64,000 bases of DNA from Massilia sp. BJB1822 (lineage in GTDB: Bacteria; Pseudomonadota; Gammaproteobacteria; Burkholderiales; Burkholderiaceae_D): assembly GCF_013369485.1 (NCBI RefSeq), contig NZ_JABWEB010000022.1:1-64000 (forward strand), read 5' to 3'. The translations under genes were made by a program, and so were the position numbers. Shown here in pieces: positions 1 to 8,694 of this stretch (position 1 is its first letter; every line of letters starts with the position of its first letter). The notes under the pieces were generated by a model. That model saw only the letters and a program-made list of their open reading frames with translations. It was not told the DNA's origin and made no database searches.

Positions 1-2
1 AT

Positions 3-488
3 TACATCACGCGCGGCCGCCTGAGCGAAGTGTTCACCGGCCTTGGGGGGGGGGCCCGCCCCCCCCCCCCCCCCGCCGCCCTGCTCGATCAATTCTTCCT
101 GGCGCGGCTGGGCCAGCATGAAGACCGTCCCGGGCGGGCGCTGGATGCCCTGCTCGACAAGCTGTACTACGCGCCCGGCACGGGCATCGAGGCTTTGGCC
201 GAACAGTCGGGCTGGACGCGCCGCCACTTTCAACGCAAGTTCACGGATGCCTACGGCCTCGGCCCAAAGCAGTTTGTACGCATCGCCCGCCTTGCCCACA
301 CGATGCGCATGCTGACGCTGGCACCCGAGACAGCAGCGCTGGACGCCGCTTTACGCATGGGCTATTTCGACCAGGCGCATTTTATTCACGAGACACGCGC
401 ACTGACGGGCAGCACGCCGCAAACGATCATCAAGGGCTTGCGCGAAAAGTCCCATTTTTACAATCCTCCATCGCGTCCGATTGCATAG
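3..488 (+). CDS. AraC-family transcriptional regulator, 5'-truncated
   Basis: The frame is open from the window edge, so the true start lies upstream. The GTG near 30 is internal, because coding sequence reads through it from position 3. The last 100 or so residues form an AraC/XylS double helix-turn-helix: a first helix pair around 'IEALAEQSGWTRRHFQRKF' and a second around 'AALRMGYFDQAHFIHETRA', where the Y/F-D-Q-x-H-F core is typical of the family. Members activate or repress promoters in response to a ligand bound by the N-terminal domain, which is mostly missing here. The next gene, a small ABM-fold protein 30 bases downstream, is a plausible target or operon partner. A G/C homopolymer interrupts the interdomain region without breaking the frame. 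Confidence 0.85.
   Translation, partial: YITRGRLSEVFTGLGGGARPPPPPAALLDQFFLARLGQHEDRPGRALDALLDKLYYAPGTGIEALAEQSGWTRRHFQRKFTDAYGLGPKQFVRIARLAHTMRMLTLAPETAALDAALRMGYFDQAHFIHETRALTGSTPQTIIKGLREKSHFYNPPSRPIA
45..74. repeat. G-run/C-run homopolymer tract
   Basis: A run of ten G is followed after four bases by a run of sixteen C, inside the truncated AraC-type gene. It encodes a Gly-rich then Pro-rich stretch between the sensor and DNA-binding domains. The reading frame is the same on both sides. It is either a hypervariable mononucleotide tract or a sequencing/assembly artefact; nothing else in the window has runs this long. Confidence 0.7.
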
Positions 489-518
489 ACTCCAGCTTCA
501 CCCACTCAAGGAGTTTCT

Positions 519-848
519 ATGTACCTGCTTGCCATATTCGACGCCCGCCCGCAATTTCGCGCCACCCTGCTCGCCGCAATGGATCAGATGGTGGTTCATA
601 CGCGCACCGAACCCGGCTCGCTGCAATATGAAGTGCTCACCACGATTGAAGACGAGAACCGGATCATGGTGTTCGAACGCTATACCGATGCTGCCGCCTT
701 GCAGACCCACCTCGATAGCGCGCCGTTGCAGGCACTGATCGCCAAGTTCGATCAGTACCTCAGCGCGCCCCCTGCCCTGATTCGCATGACGCGACGGGAT
801 GGCTTCCTGCGCGAAGGGCTGGCGAATGCGCCTGGCGGTCACCTATAA
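519..848 (+). CDS. Putative quinol monooxygenase (ABM domain)
   Basis: The 109-residue protein matches the size and pattern of antibiotic-biosynthesis-monooxygenase (ABM) domain proteins, small dimeric ferredoxin-like barrels that act on quinols or similar aromatics without a cofactor. Visible features are the central 'TRTEPGSLQYEV' strand-turn region (E-P-G-x-L-x-Y), the 'FERYTDAAALQTHLDS' region (E-x-Y, then a histidine before the last helix) and a short C-terminal strand. The start is supported by AAGGAG eight bases upstream of ATG. It follows the AraC-type regulator by 30 bases and may be regulated by it. The substrate is not predictable. Confidence 0.8.
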   Translation: MYLLAIFDARPQFRATLLAAMDQMVVHTRTEPGSLQYEVLTTIEDENRIMVFERYTDAAALQTHLDSAPLQALIAKFDQYLSAPPALIRMTRRDGFLREGLANAPGGHL

Positions 849-951
849 GAACATCCGAGAAGTCCGCCAGCACTGAGTACAAGCAGGTTTTCACATTCCT
901 TTGACATCGTCAAAGTTACGCTGCGCCTTCCCTCTTATCGAAAGCGCAGCC

Positions 952-1839
952 GTGAAAAAAATCGTCCTCTGTCTTGCCCTCATGCTGGCACCTCTGCATG
1001 TTCTGTCCCAAGTTCAATCGCTGACGCACCAGGATGTAAAACGGAAGTACATCGTCTACACGCCCGCAGCCTATGCCGCCGCGCCGGAACGGCAGTTCCC
1101 CCTTGTTCTGAACTTCGCCGGTGGCGGCATGACTGCGGCCGAGCAAATGCTGTATACGCAAATGAACCGGACGGCCGAGCGGCATGGCTTTATCGTCGTC
1201 TACCCGCAAGGCATCAAGAATGACTGGAATGTGGGCTTCGGCATGCCCTACAAGGAGGGAACGGACGATATCGGCTTTGTCCGCGCCGTGCTGGCGGCAG
1301 TGCAGCGCGACTATCGTATCGACCCGCGTCGCGTATATGCCACCGGTCTGTCGCGCGGTGGCTTCTTCAGCCTGCGTCTCGCGGCGGAAATGCCGCAGCG
1401 GTTCGCCGCTGTCGCATCGGTCGGCGCGCCCTTGCCGGAGCCGGTTAGAGAGCACCACCAACAACGCCTACCAGTCGGCGTGATGCTGGTGCAAGGGACC
1501 AGCGACAGCGTCGTGTCTTATGACGGCAAGGCCGGCTCCTATCTGTCGGCGCCCGCCACCCGCGACTACTGGCTAAAGGTCAATGCCATGGAGCAGAGTC
1601 CGGCGCGGACGCTGCAACTGCAGCCCGTTCCAGGCGACTCAACCGCGGCTGCCATCACCGAGCATGTACAGGGTGGCAAGCGCGTGTCGCTCGTGACCAT
1701 CAAGGACGGCGGCCATACCTGGCCTGGCGCCGATCCCTTCAATATCGGACTTCCCATCGGCAGCACCAGCAAGGCGGTCGATGCCAATGAACTCATTTGG
1801 GAGTTTTTCCGTCACCACAGCACTAATGCAGCTGAGTGA
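952..1839 (+). CDS. Secreted PHB-depolymerase/feruloyl-esterase-like hydrolase
   Basis: This alpha/beta hydrolase belongs to the LpqC/polyhydroxybutyrate-depolymerase-like esterases, which are extracytoplasmic serine esterases. The start is taken at GTG 952, because that gives a clean signal peptide (Lys-Lys, a hydrophobic run, then a 'VLSQVQ' cleavage region); the frame remains open to TTG 901. The nucleophile elbow is G-L-S-R-G-G in 'RRVYATGLSRGGFFSLRLA'. An 'NFAGGG' segment supplies the oxyanion side, and 'DGGHTWPG' near the C-terminus carries the catalytic histidine in the usual H-x-W-P-G context. The length is normal for the family. The natural substrate (polyester, acetyl-xylan or feruloyl ester) cannot be read from sequence. 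Confidence 0.8.
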   Translation: MKKIVLCLALMLAPLHVLSQVQSLTHQDVKRKYIVYTPAAYAAAPERQFPLVLNFAGGGMTAAEQMLYTQMNRTAERHGFIVVYPQGIKNDWNVGFGMPYKEGTDDIGFVRAVLAAVQRDYRIDPRRVYATGLSRGGFFSLRLAAEMPQRFAAVASVGAPLPEPVREHHQQRLPVGVMLVQGTSDSVVSYDGKAGSYLSAPATRDYWLKVNAMEQSPARTLQLQPVPGDSTAAAITEHVQGGKRVSLVTIKDGGHTWPGADPFNIGLPIGSTSKAVDANELIWEFFRHHSTNAAE

Positions 1840-1893
1840 ACGTCAGCAATCGCGTACACCAGGCGGGGTACGCGATTGCAGGAACGGCCCGGC

Positions 1894-3537
1894 TTACGCC
1901 AGATCGTGCAGGTGCAAGCCGCCGTGCTTATGGCTGCCAACCAACTGCACGTCGAAGTCCGACACTTGATTGAAGGAGAGGACGTTGGCGCTATTGGCCT
2001 GTGCGGTGATGCCGGTGTTATCGAGCGTGACGATCACGTCCTTGAACTGGATGCGTTCGTCGCGCACCAGCAGGTCGCTGCCACCGTTGCCAAACAAGTC
2101 CGTCACCTTGAAGCCGTAGGCCGTCTTCTCCACCGAGTAGTTGGAGCGCACGCCCGAGTACACCACGGTGTCGGTGCCGGCGCCGCCGTCGATATAGTTG
2201 CCGCCGCTGGTCGCCACCAGGCGGTCGGCACCCGCCGTGCCGGTCAGATTGCGCGCGCTCGACACCGCAAAGTCCTTCGCCAGCGAGGCTTCCGACACAT
2301 TGCCTGCCGCGTCGGTGGCGCGTGCCGTCACATGGTAATTGCCGTTGGCCAGCGCCACGGGCGTGATGCTCCAGCTGCCGTTGGCGGCCGCTTTGCCTAC
2401 GCCCAGGCTGGTGCTGCCGTTGAAGATTTCCACCTTGGCGCCCGCTTCCGCCACGCCGCTGAAGGTGGGGTGGTTGCCGCTGGCCGCCGCCCAGCCGTCC
2501 TTGGTGAATACCAGCGTCGGACGAACCGGCGCGATGGTATCCGCCGGCGGCGTGCTAGGCGTAGTGGGCGTAGTTGGCGTGCTGCTGCCGATGGCAACCG
2601 TGCCGTCGCTGAAGCGCAGCTGCTCGATATTTTTCAGAGTGTCCGTACCTTCCAGGCCGCTCACCTGCCATGCCGAAGCGCCGGTCTGCGTCACCTTGTA
2701 AGTGCTGCGCGCGCCGCTGTAGAAGGCGGTATCGATGCCGGCGCCGCCGTCCAGGATGTCATTGCCTGCGCCGCCTTCCAGCATATCGTTGGCAGTGGTG
2801 CCGGTCAGCGTATCGGCCTGGCTGGTGCCGGTGATGTAACGGCCGCCGCCGACTGAGTTGACGCCCAGGGCGCCGCCCAGGCCATCGCCGCCGTACAGCC
2901 ACTTCAGGGCCGCCAGATCGTATTCGCCGAAGGTCGAATGCGCACCGCCGGAATGGGTGTAGGACATCAGCGTGTAGGCGGTATTGTCCGTGGCGGCCGG
3001 CAAGCGGATCGTGCCATCGAAGGAGTGCTTCAGGCCCAGCGCGTGGCCCAGCTCGTGCAGCAGCGTTTCGTAGCCTTGCGTGCCGGGCGTGAGATTGGCA
3101 TTCATGCCGGCCCATTCGGCATTGTCCAGATAAACGTAGGTGGCGGCCGTGAACTTGGTGACATTGTTGCTGCCGTCGTAGGAGTAGCTGTAGCGCGAGC
3201 TGTCCAGGCCGGTGGTGTTGCTGCCATTGATGTTGGCGTTGGCCATGTGGATCTGCGCCAGGCCGGTGTCATTGGTTTCGGTGAATTTGATGCCGGTGAT
3301 TTGCGACAGATAGTTCAACGCGGTGCGCGTGGCGGCCTGCTGGGCGGCGCTGAATCCCTGCGGCGCGCTCAGGATCGCGCTGTTGCCGGTTTCGAGTCCA
3401 CCCGCCACAGAGAAGGTGTAATAGAGGTTGTTTCCGCCAGAGGTAAGGTAATTCCAGTTCGGTAAATTGCCCAGCAGCGCATCAATGTGGTTGAGGCCAG
3501 AGAGGGTGGTGCTTTTCACTTCGGTAACGGTTGCCAT
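1894..3537 (-). CDS. M10-family serralysin-like metalloprotease with RTX repeats and Ig-like domain
   Basis: The predicted extracellular zinc protease has the astacin/metzincin signature HELGHALGLKH at residues 161-171 and a Met-turn 'LMSY' at about 190-193. RTX nonapeptides follow (G-G-A-G-N-D-x-L-D type, about 252-272), then a Thr/Pro linker, a bacterial Ig-like domain ('VEIFNGSTSLG...NGNYHVTARATDAAGNVSE') and a second short RTX block. There is no signal peptide and the C-terminus is short, as expected for type I secretion. ATG 3537 is chosen because the family begins near there; 33 further codons are open upstream without a convincing ribosome site. No exporter genes or inhibitor lie beside it. 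It is divergent from the DUF1906 gene. Confidence 0.85.
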   Translation of the reverse strand: MATVTEVKSTTLSGLNHIDALLGNLPNWNYLTSGGNNLYYTFSVAGGLETGNSAILSAPQGFSAAQQAATRTALNYLSQITGIKFTETNDTGLAQIHMANANINGSNTTGLDSSRYSYSYDGSNNVTKFTAATYVYLDNAEWAGMNANLTPGTQGYETLLHELGHALGLKHSFDGTIRLPAATDNTAYTLMSYTHSGGAHSTFGEYDLAALKWLYGGDGLGGALGVNSVGGGRYITGTSQADTLTGTTANDMLEGGAGNDILDGGAGIDTAFYSGARSTYKVTQTGASAWQVSGLEGTDTLKNIEQLRFSDGTVAIGSSTPTTPTTPSTPPADTIAPVRPTLVFTKDGWAAASGNHPTFSGVAEAGAKVEIFNGSTSLGVGKAAANGSWSITPVALANGNYHVTARATDAAGNVSEASLAKDFAVSSARNLTGTAGADRLVATSGGNYIDGGAGTDTVVYSGVRSNYSVEKTAYGFKVTDLFGNGGSDLLVRDERIQFKDVIVTLDNTGITAQANSANVLSFNQVSDFDVQLVGSHKHGGLHLHDLA

Positions 3538-3840
3538 GTCGCGCTGCCATAAAAAATTGGGAAGCCTCAGTATTTCGTTTCCGATCAGCAAGGTCAATCG
3601 TGTTCGCACATCCGCAGCCGGTGAGTGTGCACTCATGTATTGAATGACAATCGCTCGCTACTTGTTTTTGAGGAGTGAACGTAACGGGACGCCGTCTGTC
3701 GTATTTCCATGCACCGTGAGATTACGTGAGAATCTTGCAATTTTTTTCATTTAGACTTTTTTTGAGTAGGAGTAGTCCTACATTTCTGAAGCGAGTGATC
3801 AGGTGCATGGCGACATTAACGATTCGGAAAGGAGCACGAT
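3538..3840. other. 303-base divergent intergenic region
   Basis: It separates the minus-strand metalloprotease from the plus-strand DUF1906 gene and so should hold both promoters. It is AT-richer than its surroundings, with T-runs around 3741-3763. The only ordered element seen is the 16-base dyad listed separately at 3766-3781. No gene was recognised. Confidence 0.5.
3766..3781. promoter_or_regulatory. 16-base dyad GTAGGA-N4-TCCTAC, candidate operator
   Basis: A perfect inverted repeat with 6-base arms and a 4-base spacer lies about 60 bases upstream of the DUF1906-DUF2272 start, just after a T-rich stretch. Its layout resembles LuxR/RcsB-type regulator boxes (TAGGA..TCCTA). The dyad is seen directly; the regulator is inferred. 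No second copy was noticed in the intergenic DNA of this window. Confidence 0.4.
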
Positions 3841-5112
3841 ATGGCACGCGGAATCTCAACCAATCGGAACACTGGCAGCCTTGCAGCCTGCCTGCGGAGC
3901 GAAGAAATCGCCTTCGTCTGCCGCTACTACAGCTTTACCACCAAGCAGCCGCAAAAGCGCCTGACGTCGGCGGAGGCGGACCAGCTGCTGTCGGCCAAGC
4001 TTCAGCTCGTCGCTGTCTACGAGGACGGCCCTACCAGCGCCGATTACTTCAGCCGCGCCCGCGGCGAACAGGATGGCAAGCACGCCTATGCCTATGCCCG
4101 CAATATCGGCCAGCCCACCGACAGCGCGATTTATTTCGCGGTCGATTACGATGCCACGCAACAAGATGTCGACGGCCCGATCACGCAATACTTCCAGGGC
4201 GTGAAGGCCGGCCTGACGGCCAGCAATCCGAGCCAGGCGCCCTATCCGACCGGCGTGTACGGCTCCGGCCGGGTATGCGCCGCCATCAAGGATAAGCAGC
4301 ACCTGGCGCAATATGCCTGGCTCGCCGAATCACACGGCTGGGCTGGCCATGCTGGCTATACCAAGCCCGATATCCGGCAAGAGGTCTCCGTCAGCAAGCT
4401 CTGCGGCCTGAATGGCGGCGCCGAAGGCGACTACGAGGACAACTTTGCCAGCGGCAGCTTCGGCGCCTTTTCCAGCCTGGTGGGCGCCGCAGCGCCTGCG
4501 GCCCTGCCCCAGCCACCGGCCGCGGCAGCAGCGCCGGCTGCCACCTCGGAATTTGCACACAAGCTGCAGCAGCTTGCCACCGACCAGTTCGGCCACTACC
4601 ACTTATATAACGAAACCCAATCCCCTCTCGCGGAGCAGATACGGGCTTATTGGGAAGACCTGGACATGAGCTTCCCTGGCGTGCAAACGCCCTGGTCCGC
4701 CGTCTTCGTCTCCTGGCTGATGCGGAAGGCTGGCGCCGCTCCCGGCGAGTTCAAAGCATCGAACGCGCACTCGCGCTTCGTCTACTGGGCCATCCAAAAC
4801 CTCAAGAACAACGCCGGCCTGTTCCGGGCCTATCCGCTCGCGGACTATGCGCCCAAAGTCGGCGACATCATCCAGAACAACCGCGATGGCCAAACCCTGA
4901 CTTATAGCTTCGCCTCGGCCCATCAGTCGTATGCAAGCCACTCGGCGGTGGTGACCGAGCGCGGCCAGGATGGACAAGGCGAGTATGCGATCACGATCGG
5001 CGGCAACGAAAACAATACCGTGGGGCGCCAGCGCGTTGCGCTCGATTCGAACGGGTATGTGAAGCAAAGGGCTATCAATCCCTACATTTCCGTCATCCAG
5101 TGCCTGAAATAA
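3841..5112 (+). CDS. DUF1906 glycoside-hydrolase-like / DUF2272 fusion protein
   Basis: This 423-residue two-domain protein starts with ATG behind AAAGGAGCACGAT. Residues 1-205 or so resemble DUF1906 (Rv2525c-like, a glycosidase-type TIM barrel): 'AFVCRYYS', 'AIYFAVDYDA' and 'GVYGSGRVCAAI' match the family pattern. An Ala/Pro linker follows at about 215-240. The C-terminal part ('WSAVFVSWLMRKAG', 'GDIIQ', 'SHSAVVTE', 'IGGNENNTV') resembles DUF2272, a family with an NlpC/P60- or CHAP-like look in which Cys is replaced and S/H remain. There is no signal peptide. Together they suggest a cell-wall or polysaccharide-active enzyme, but no activity can be assigned. It stands alone, with the candidate operator dyad upstream. 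Confidence 0.75.
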   Translation: MARGISTNRNTGSLAACLRSEEIAFVCRYYSFTTKQPQKRLTSAEADQLLSAKLQLVAVYEDGPTSADYFSRARGEQDGKHAYAYARNIGQPTDSAIYFAVDYDATQQDVDGPITQYFQGVKAGLTASNPSQAPYPTGVYGSGRVCAAIKDKQHLAQYAWLAESHGWAGHAGYTKPDIRQEVSVSKLCGLNGGAEGDYEDNFASGSFGAFSSLVGAAAPAALPQPPAAAAAPAATSEFAHKLQQLATDQFGHYHLYNETQSPLAEQIRAYWEDLDMSFPGVQTPWSAVFVSWLMRKAGAAPGEFKASNAHSRFVYWAIQNLKNNAGLFRAYPLADYAPKVGDIIQNNRDGQTLTYSFASAHQSYASHSAVVTERGQDGQGEYAITIGGNENNTVGRQRVALDSNGYVKQRAINPYISVIQCLK

Positions 5113-5469
5113 GGGCGCAGCAGTTACTTCCCCCCATAAAAGCCGGAGCGGCGGCGGCCTGCCGCATGCTCCGCGCAACGCCACGCCCGATGCCCGTCTG
5201 CTAATATTTTTTACAACAAACCGCTTGTCTTGGGCAAAAAAATCCGCCGTTGGGCATTTTTTTCCGCAATTCTCAAGGTAAAATTCTCACCAATTTCCAC
5301 ATTTCTTGTGCGAAATCATAGTTTCTCGTCCGAAACCCCGCCGAGAATTCCATAGTGCCGCGTTCGCTCTTCGTTTCGGTGGCACTTACCTGAGCTGGCA
5401 ATACTCGCGCCGGCATACCAGGCCGCACCATCCAGACACTTGCGCAAGACAACACTAGGGAACATTCTC
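5113..5469. other. 357-base intergenic region upstream of chemoreceptor
   Basis: No gene is recognised between the DUF2272 fusion and the chemoreceptor. The region contains A/T-rich blocks around 5205-5300 ('ATATTTTTTACAACAAA') where the chemoreceptor promoter is likely to lie. No riboswitch, tRNA or convincing terminator was found. Confidence 0.5.
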
Positions 5470-7086
5470 ATGAAAATTGGCAATCTAAAAATCGGCACCC
5501 GCATCAGTTGCGGCTATATCATCGTACTGGCGCTATTGCTTGGCGTCATGCTGTGCGGCATCCAAGGCATGCGCAACTCGAACAAAGCCCTGCACAACAT
5601 CGTCGACATCAACATCAAGAAGATGGAACTGCTGCAGACCATGTCGGAATCCACCCACGTGGTTTCGCGCGTGATCCGCACCTTGGCCCTGCTGCAGGAT
5701 GAAGAAACCGCCAAGCACGAAGCCGCGAAAATCAATACGGCGCGCGAAAAATACAATGCCGCTTTCGACGCCCTGCAAGCCATGCCGCTGGATGCGGCCG
5801 GCCAGGCGCTGGTGGCCAAGATCAAGGAACAGCAGGCGGCTGCGCGCCAGTTGAACGACCAGTTCCTGAGCCTGAGCAAAACCAGCCGCGAGGAAGCGCT
5901 CCAGCTCCTGCTGCAAAAAGCCGGTCCCGCCTCGCACACCTGGCAGGAAGTCATCGATGAATTCCGCGCCCATCAAAAAGAGAAAAGCCAGCGCGACGAA
6001 AAGGCGGCCGAAGAATCCTATGAAAGCAATATGAGCTTGATGCTCGGCTTCTCGGCCTTGGCCGTCGCCGTGAGCATCGCCATCGCCTGGACCATCACGC
6101 GTTCGATCTCGCGCCCGATTTCGCAGGCAGTGCAGGTGGCGCAGCGGGTGGCCGCAGGCCATCTGGACAGCCGCATCGAAGTGCGCTCCAGCGATGAAAC
6201 GGGCCAGCTGCTGCAGGCGCTCAAGGAAATGAACGACAGCCTGGTCAACATCGTCGGCCATGTGCGCGGCGGCGCCGACACCATCGCCTCGGCCTCGTCG
6301 GAAATCGCCAACGGCAATCTCGATCTCTCCAGCCGCACCGAGCAGCAAGCCAGCTCGCTGGAAGAAACCGTCTCCTCAATGGAGGAACTGGCCAGCACCG
6401 TACAGCAGAACGTCGAGAACGCGCGCCGCGGCAACCAGCTTGCCATGTCGGCCTCTGAAACTGCCACGCGCGGCGGCGCGGCTGTGGGCCAGGTGGTGCA
6501 AACCATGGGCGCCATCAGCGCCTCTTCGCGCAAGGTGGTGGACATTATCAGCGTCATCGAAGGCATCGCCTTCCAGACCAATATCCTGGCGCTGAACGCC
6601 GCAGTGGAAGCGGCGCGCGCCGGCGAACAGGGGCGCGGTTTTGCCGTCGTCGCGGCCGAGGTGCGCAACCTGGCACAGCGCTCAGCGTCCGCCGCCAAGG
6701 AAATCAATGCGCTGATCAGCGACTCGGTCGCGCATGTGAACAAGGGCGAGCAACTGGTCGATCAAGCCGGCAGCACGATGGACGAGGTCTTGCGGAGCAT
6801 CAGCAACGTCAATACCATCATGGGCGAGATCATGACGGCCAGCGAAGAACAAAGCGCGGGCATAGAGCAGATCAACCAGGCCATCTGCGAAATGGACCAG
6901 GTAACGCAGCAGAACGCCGCCCTGGTCGAAGAAGCCGCCGCCGCAGCCGCCTCGCTGGAAGAGCAGGCTGCCGGCCTGACCCACGCCGTCGCCGTCTTCA
7001 AGCTCGACCAGACCAAAGCCGGCAACACCAGCCGCCAGCAGACAACAGCACTGGCCTTGGCGGCACCTTTGGCCCGCGCCGCCTGA
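5470..7086 (+). CDS. Methyl-accepting chemotaxis protein (4HB sensor)
   Basis: The transmembrane chemoreceptor feeds CheA/CheW signalling. ATG 5470 is preferred over an in-frame ATG at 5440 because AGGGA sits nine bases upstream. In order it has TM1 at about 12-32, a four-helix-bundle periplasmic domain at about 35-185, TM2 at about 190-212, a HAMP domain containing 'ITRSISRPISQAV', and a long cytoplasmic signalling domain. The hairpin tip is intact ('GIAFQTNILALNAAVEAARAGEQGRGFAVVAAEVRNLAQRS' family pattern), with Glu/Gln-rich methylation stretches on both sides ('SSRTEQQASSLEETVSSMEEL'). It ends in Ala-rich sequence without a clear CheR-binding pentapeptide. Ligand unknown. It converges with the next gene with one base between stops. 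Confidence 0.92.
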   Translation: MKIGNLKIGTRISCGYIIVLALLLGVMLCGIQGMRNSNKALHNIVDINIKKMELLQTMSESTHVVSRVIRTLALLQDEETAKHEAAKINTAREKYNAAFDALQAMPLDAAGQALVAKIKEQQAAARQLNDQFLSLSKTSREEALQLLLQKAGPASHTWQEVIDEFRAHQKEKSQRDEKAAEESYESNMSLMLGFSALAVAVSIAIAWTITRSISRPISQAVQVAQRVAAGHLDSRIEVRSSDETGQLLQALKEMNDSLVNIVGHVRGGADTIASASSEIANGNLDLSSRTEQQASSLEETVSSMEELASTVQQNVENARRGNQLAMSASETATRGGAAVGQVVQTMGAISASSRKVVDIISVIEGIAFQTNILALNAAVEAARAGEQGRGFAVVAAEVRNLAQRSASAAKEINALISDSVAHVNKGEQLVDQAGSTMDEVLRSISNVNTIMGEIMTASEEQSAGIEQINQAICEMDQVTQQNAALVEEAAAAAASLEEQAAGLTHAVAVFKLDQTKAGNTSRQQTTALALAAPLARAA

Positions 7087-7087
7087 A

Positions 7088-8638
7088 TTACCTTTTCAAA
7101 ATCGATCCCAGCACGCCGCGGATGATCTCGCGGCCGACCTGGGAGCCAATGCTGCGCGCGGCGGATTTGACGAGCGCCTGCACCGCCGTATCGCGCTTGC
7201 CGGTCTTGCCGAATAGGCCGCCCAGCACATCGCCGAACAAGGAGCCGCCTTCGCCAGCGGCGCTATCCTGCTGCGCGACGGGCGCGCCTCGGCCTGCGGG
7301 CGCCTCGCGCTCTGCTGCCGTGGCGGGACTATCGTCGGCCGCGTGGACGGTGGCGCTGGCGGCGACGCGGCCGCTCAACTTTTCATAGGCCGATTCGCGG
7401 TCTACCGTTTTTTCATACACACCCGCCACCACCGATGCGGCCATGGCGGCTTGCCGCTCGCAAGCATCGATGGGGCCAAGCTGGCTGGCCGGCGGCAGGA
7501 TGAAAGCACGCTGCACCACTTGCGGCACGCCCTTCTCGTCCAGGAAGGACACCAGCGCTTCGCCCACGCCCAGCTCCGAAATCACCTGCGCGATATCCAG
7601 CGCGGGATTGGGGCGGAAGGTTTCGGCCGCCGCCTTCACCGCTTTCTGGTCGCGCGGCGTGTAGGCGCGCAGCGCGTGTTGGACGCGGTTGCCGAGCTGG
7701 CCCAGCACCGTGTCGGGAATGTCGAGCGGGTTCTGCGTGATGAAGAAGACGCCCACGCCTTTGGAGCGGATCAGGCGCACCACCTGCTCGATCTTTTGCA
7801 GCAGGGGCTTGGGCGCTTCGGCAAACAGCAGGTGGGCTTCGTCGAAGAAGAACACCAGCTTGGGCTTGTCCACATCGCCCACCTCGGGCAGGTTTTCGAA
7901 CAGCTCGGACAGCATCCACAGCAGAAAAACGGCATAGATGCGCGGCGCGTTCATCAGCTTGTCGGCGCACAGGATATTGACCACGCCCTTGCCTTGCGCA
8001 TCGGTTTGCAGCAAGTCGTCGATGTTCAGCATCGGCTCGCCGAAGAACTGGTCGCCGCCCTGCTCCTCGATGGCGATCAGGCCGCGCTGAATGGCGCCGA
8101 TGCTGGCGGCGCTGATATTGCCGTAGCTGGTCTTGTAGTCGGCGGCATGGTCGCCCACATGCTGCAGCATGGCGCGCAAGTCCTTGGTGTCGAGCAGCAG
8201 CAGACCGTTGTCGTCGGCGATGCGGAACACCAGCTGCAGCACGCCTTCCTGCGTATCGTTCAGATTCAGCATGCGCGCCAGCAGCAGCGGGCCAAGATCG
8301 GAGACGGTGGCCCGCACCGGGTGGCCCTGCTGGCCGAACACATCCCAGAAAGTGACGGGACAGCCGGCCCATTGCGGCGCCTCCAGCTGCAAGGCTTGCA
8401 GGCGCTTGCCCATCTTCTCGCCCAGCGTACCCGCCTTGGCGATGCCGGACAGGTCGCCCTTCACGTCAGCCATAAAGACCGGCACGCCGATATCGGACAG
8501 CGATTGCGCGATCTTCTGCAAGGTGACGGTCTTGCCGGTGCCGGTCGCGCCGGTGATGCAGCCATGGCGGTTCACAAGATTGGACAGCAGCTCCAGCGTC
8601 AGCTGTTCATTCTTCGCAATCGAAAGGGAGACAGGCAT
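7088..8638 (-). CDS. HerA-like helicase/ATPase (DUF853 family)
   Basis: This FtsK/HerA-superfamily ATPase is cytoplasmic. ATG 8638 gives the usual family N-terminus ('SLSIAKNEQLTLELL'); five further codons are open upstream. Walker A is 'GATGTGKTVTLQKIA' near residues 32-46, Walker B is 'LVFFFDEAHLLF' near 260, and 'RSKGVGVFFITQNPLDIP' carries the sensor/arginine region typical of the DUF853 helicase-HerA C-terminal family. The C-terminal 100 residues are a linker plus 'FGKTGKRDTAVQALVKSAARSIGSQVGREIIRGVLGSIL', a conserved tail in the family. There is no NurA partner nearby, so it is the solitary, poorly characterised version rather than the archaeal-type DNA-end-processing pair. Confidence 0.85.
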   Translation of the reverse strand: MPVSLSIAKNEQLTLELLSNLVNRHGCITGATGTGKTVTLQKIAQSLSDIGVPVFMADVKGDLSGIAKAGTLGEKMGKRLQALQLEAPQWAGCPVTFWDVFGQQGHPVRATVSDLGPLLLARMLNLNDTQEGVLQLVFRIADDNGLLLLDTKDLRAMLQHVGDHAADYKTSYGNISAASIGAIQRGLIAIEEQGGDQFFGEPMLNIDDLLQTDAQGKGVVNILCADKLMNAPRIYAVFLLWMLSELFENLPEVGDVDKPKLVFFFDEAHLLFAEAPKPLLQKIEQVVRLIRSKGVGVFFITQNPLDIPDTVLGQLGNRVQHALRAYTPRDQKAVKAAAETFRPNPALDIAQVISELGVGEALVSFLDEKGVPQVVQRAFILPPASQLGPIDACERQAAMAASVVAGVYEKTVDRESAYEKLSGRVAASATVHAADDSPATAAEREAPAGRGAPVAQQDSAAGEGGSLFGDVLGGLFGKTGKRDTAVQALVKSAARSIGSQVGREIIRGVLGSILKR

Positions 8639-8694
8639 GATCGTCCTCGGCACGCAATGATTGTGCGACGATCATACTCCACTGCTCAGCCCTG

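Noticed and set aside
5113..5469. A c-di-GMP (GEMM) or other riboswitch in the leader of the chemoreceptor.
   Set aside because: The conserved GEMM core sequences and their spacing were not found.
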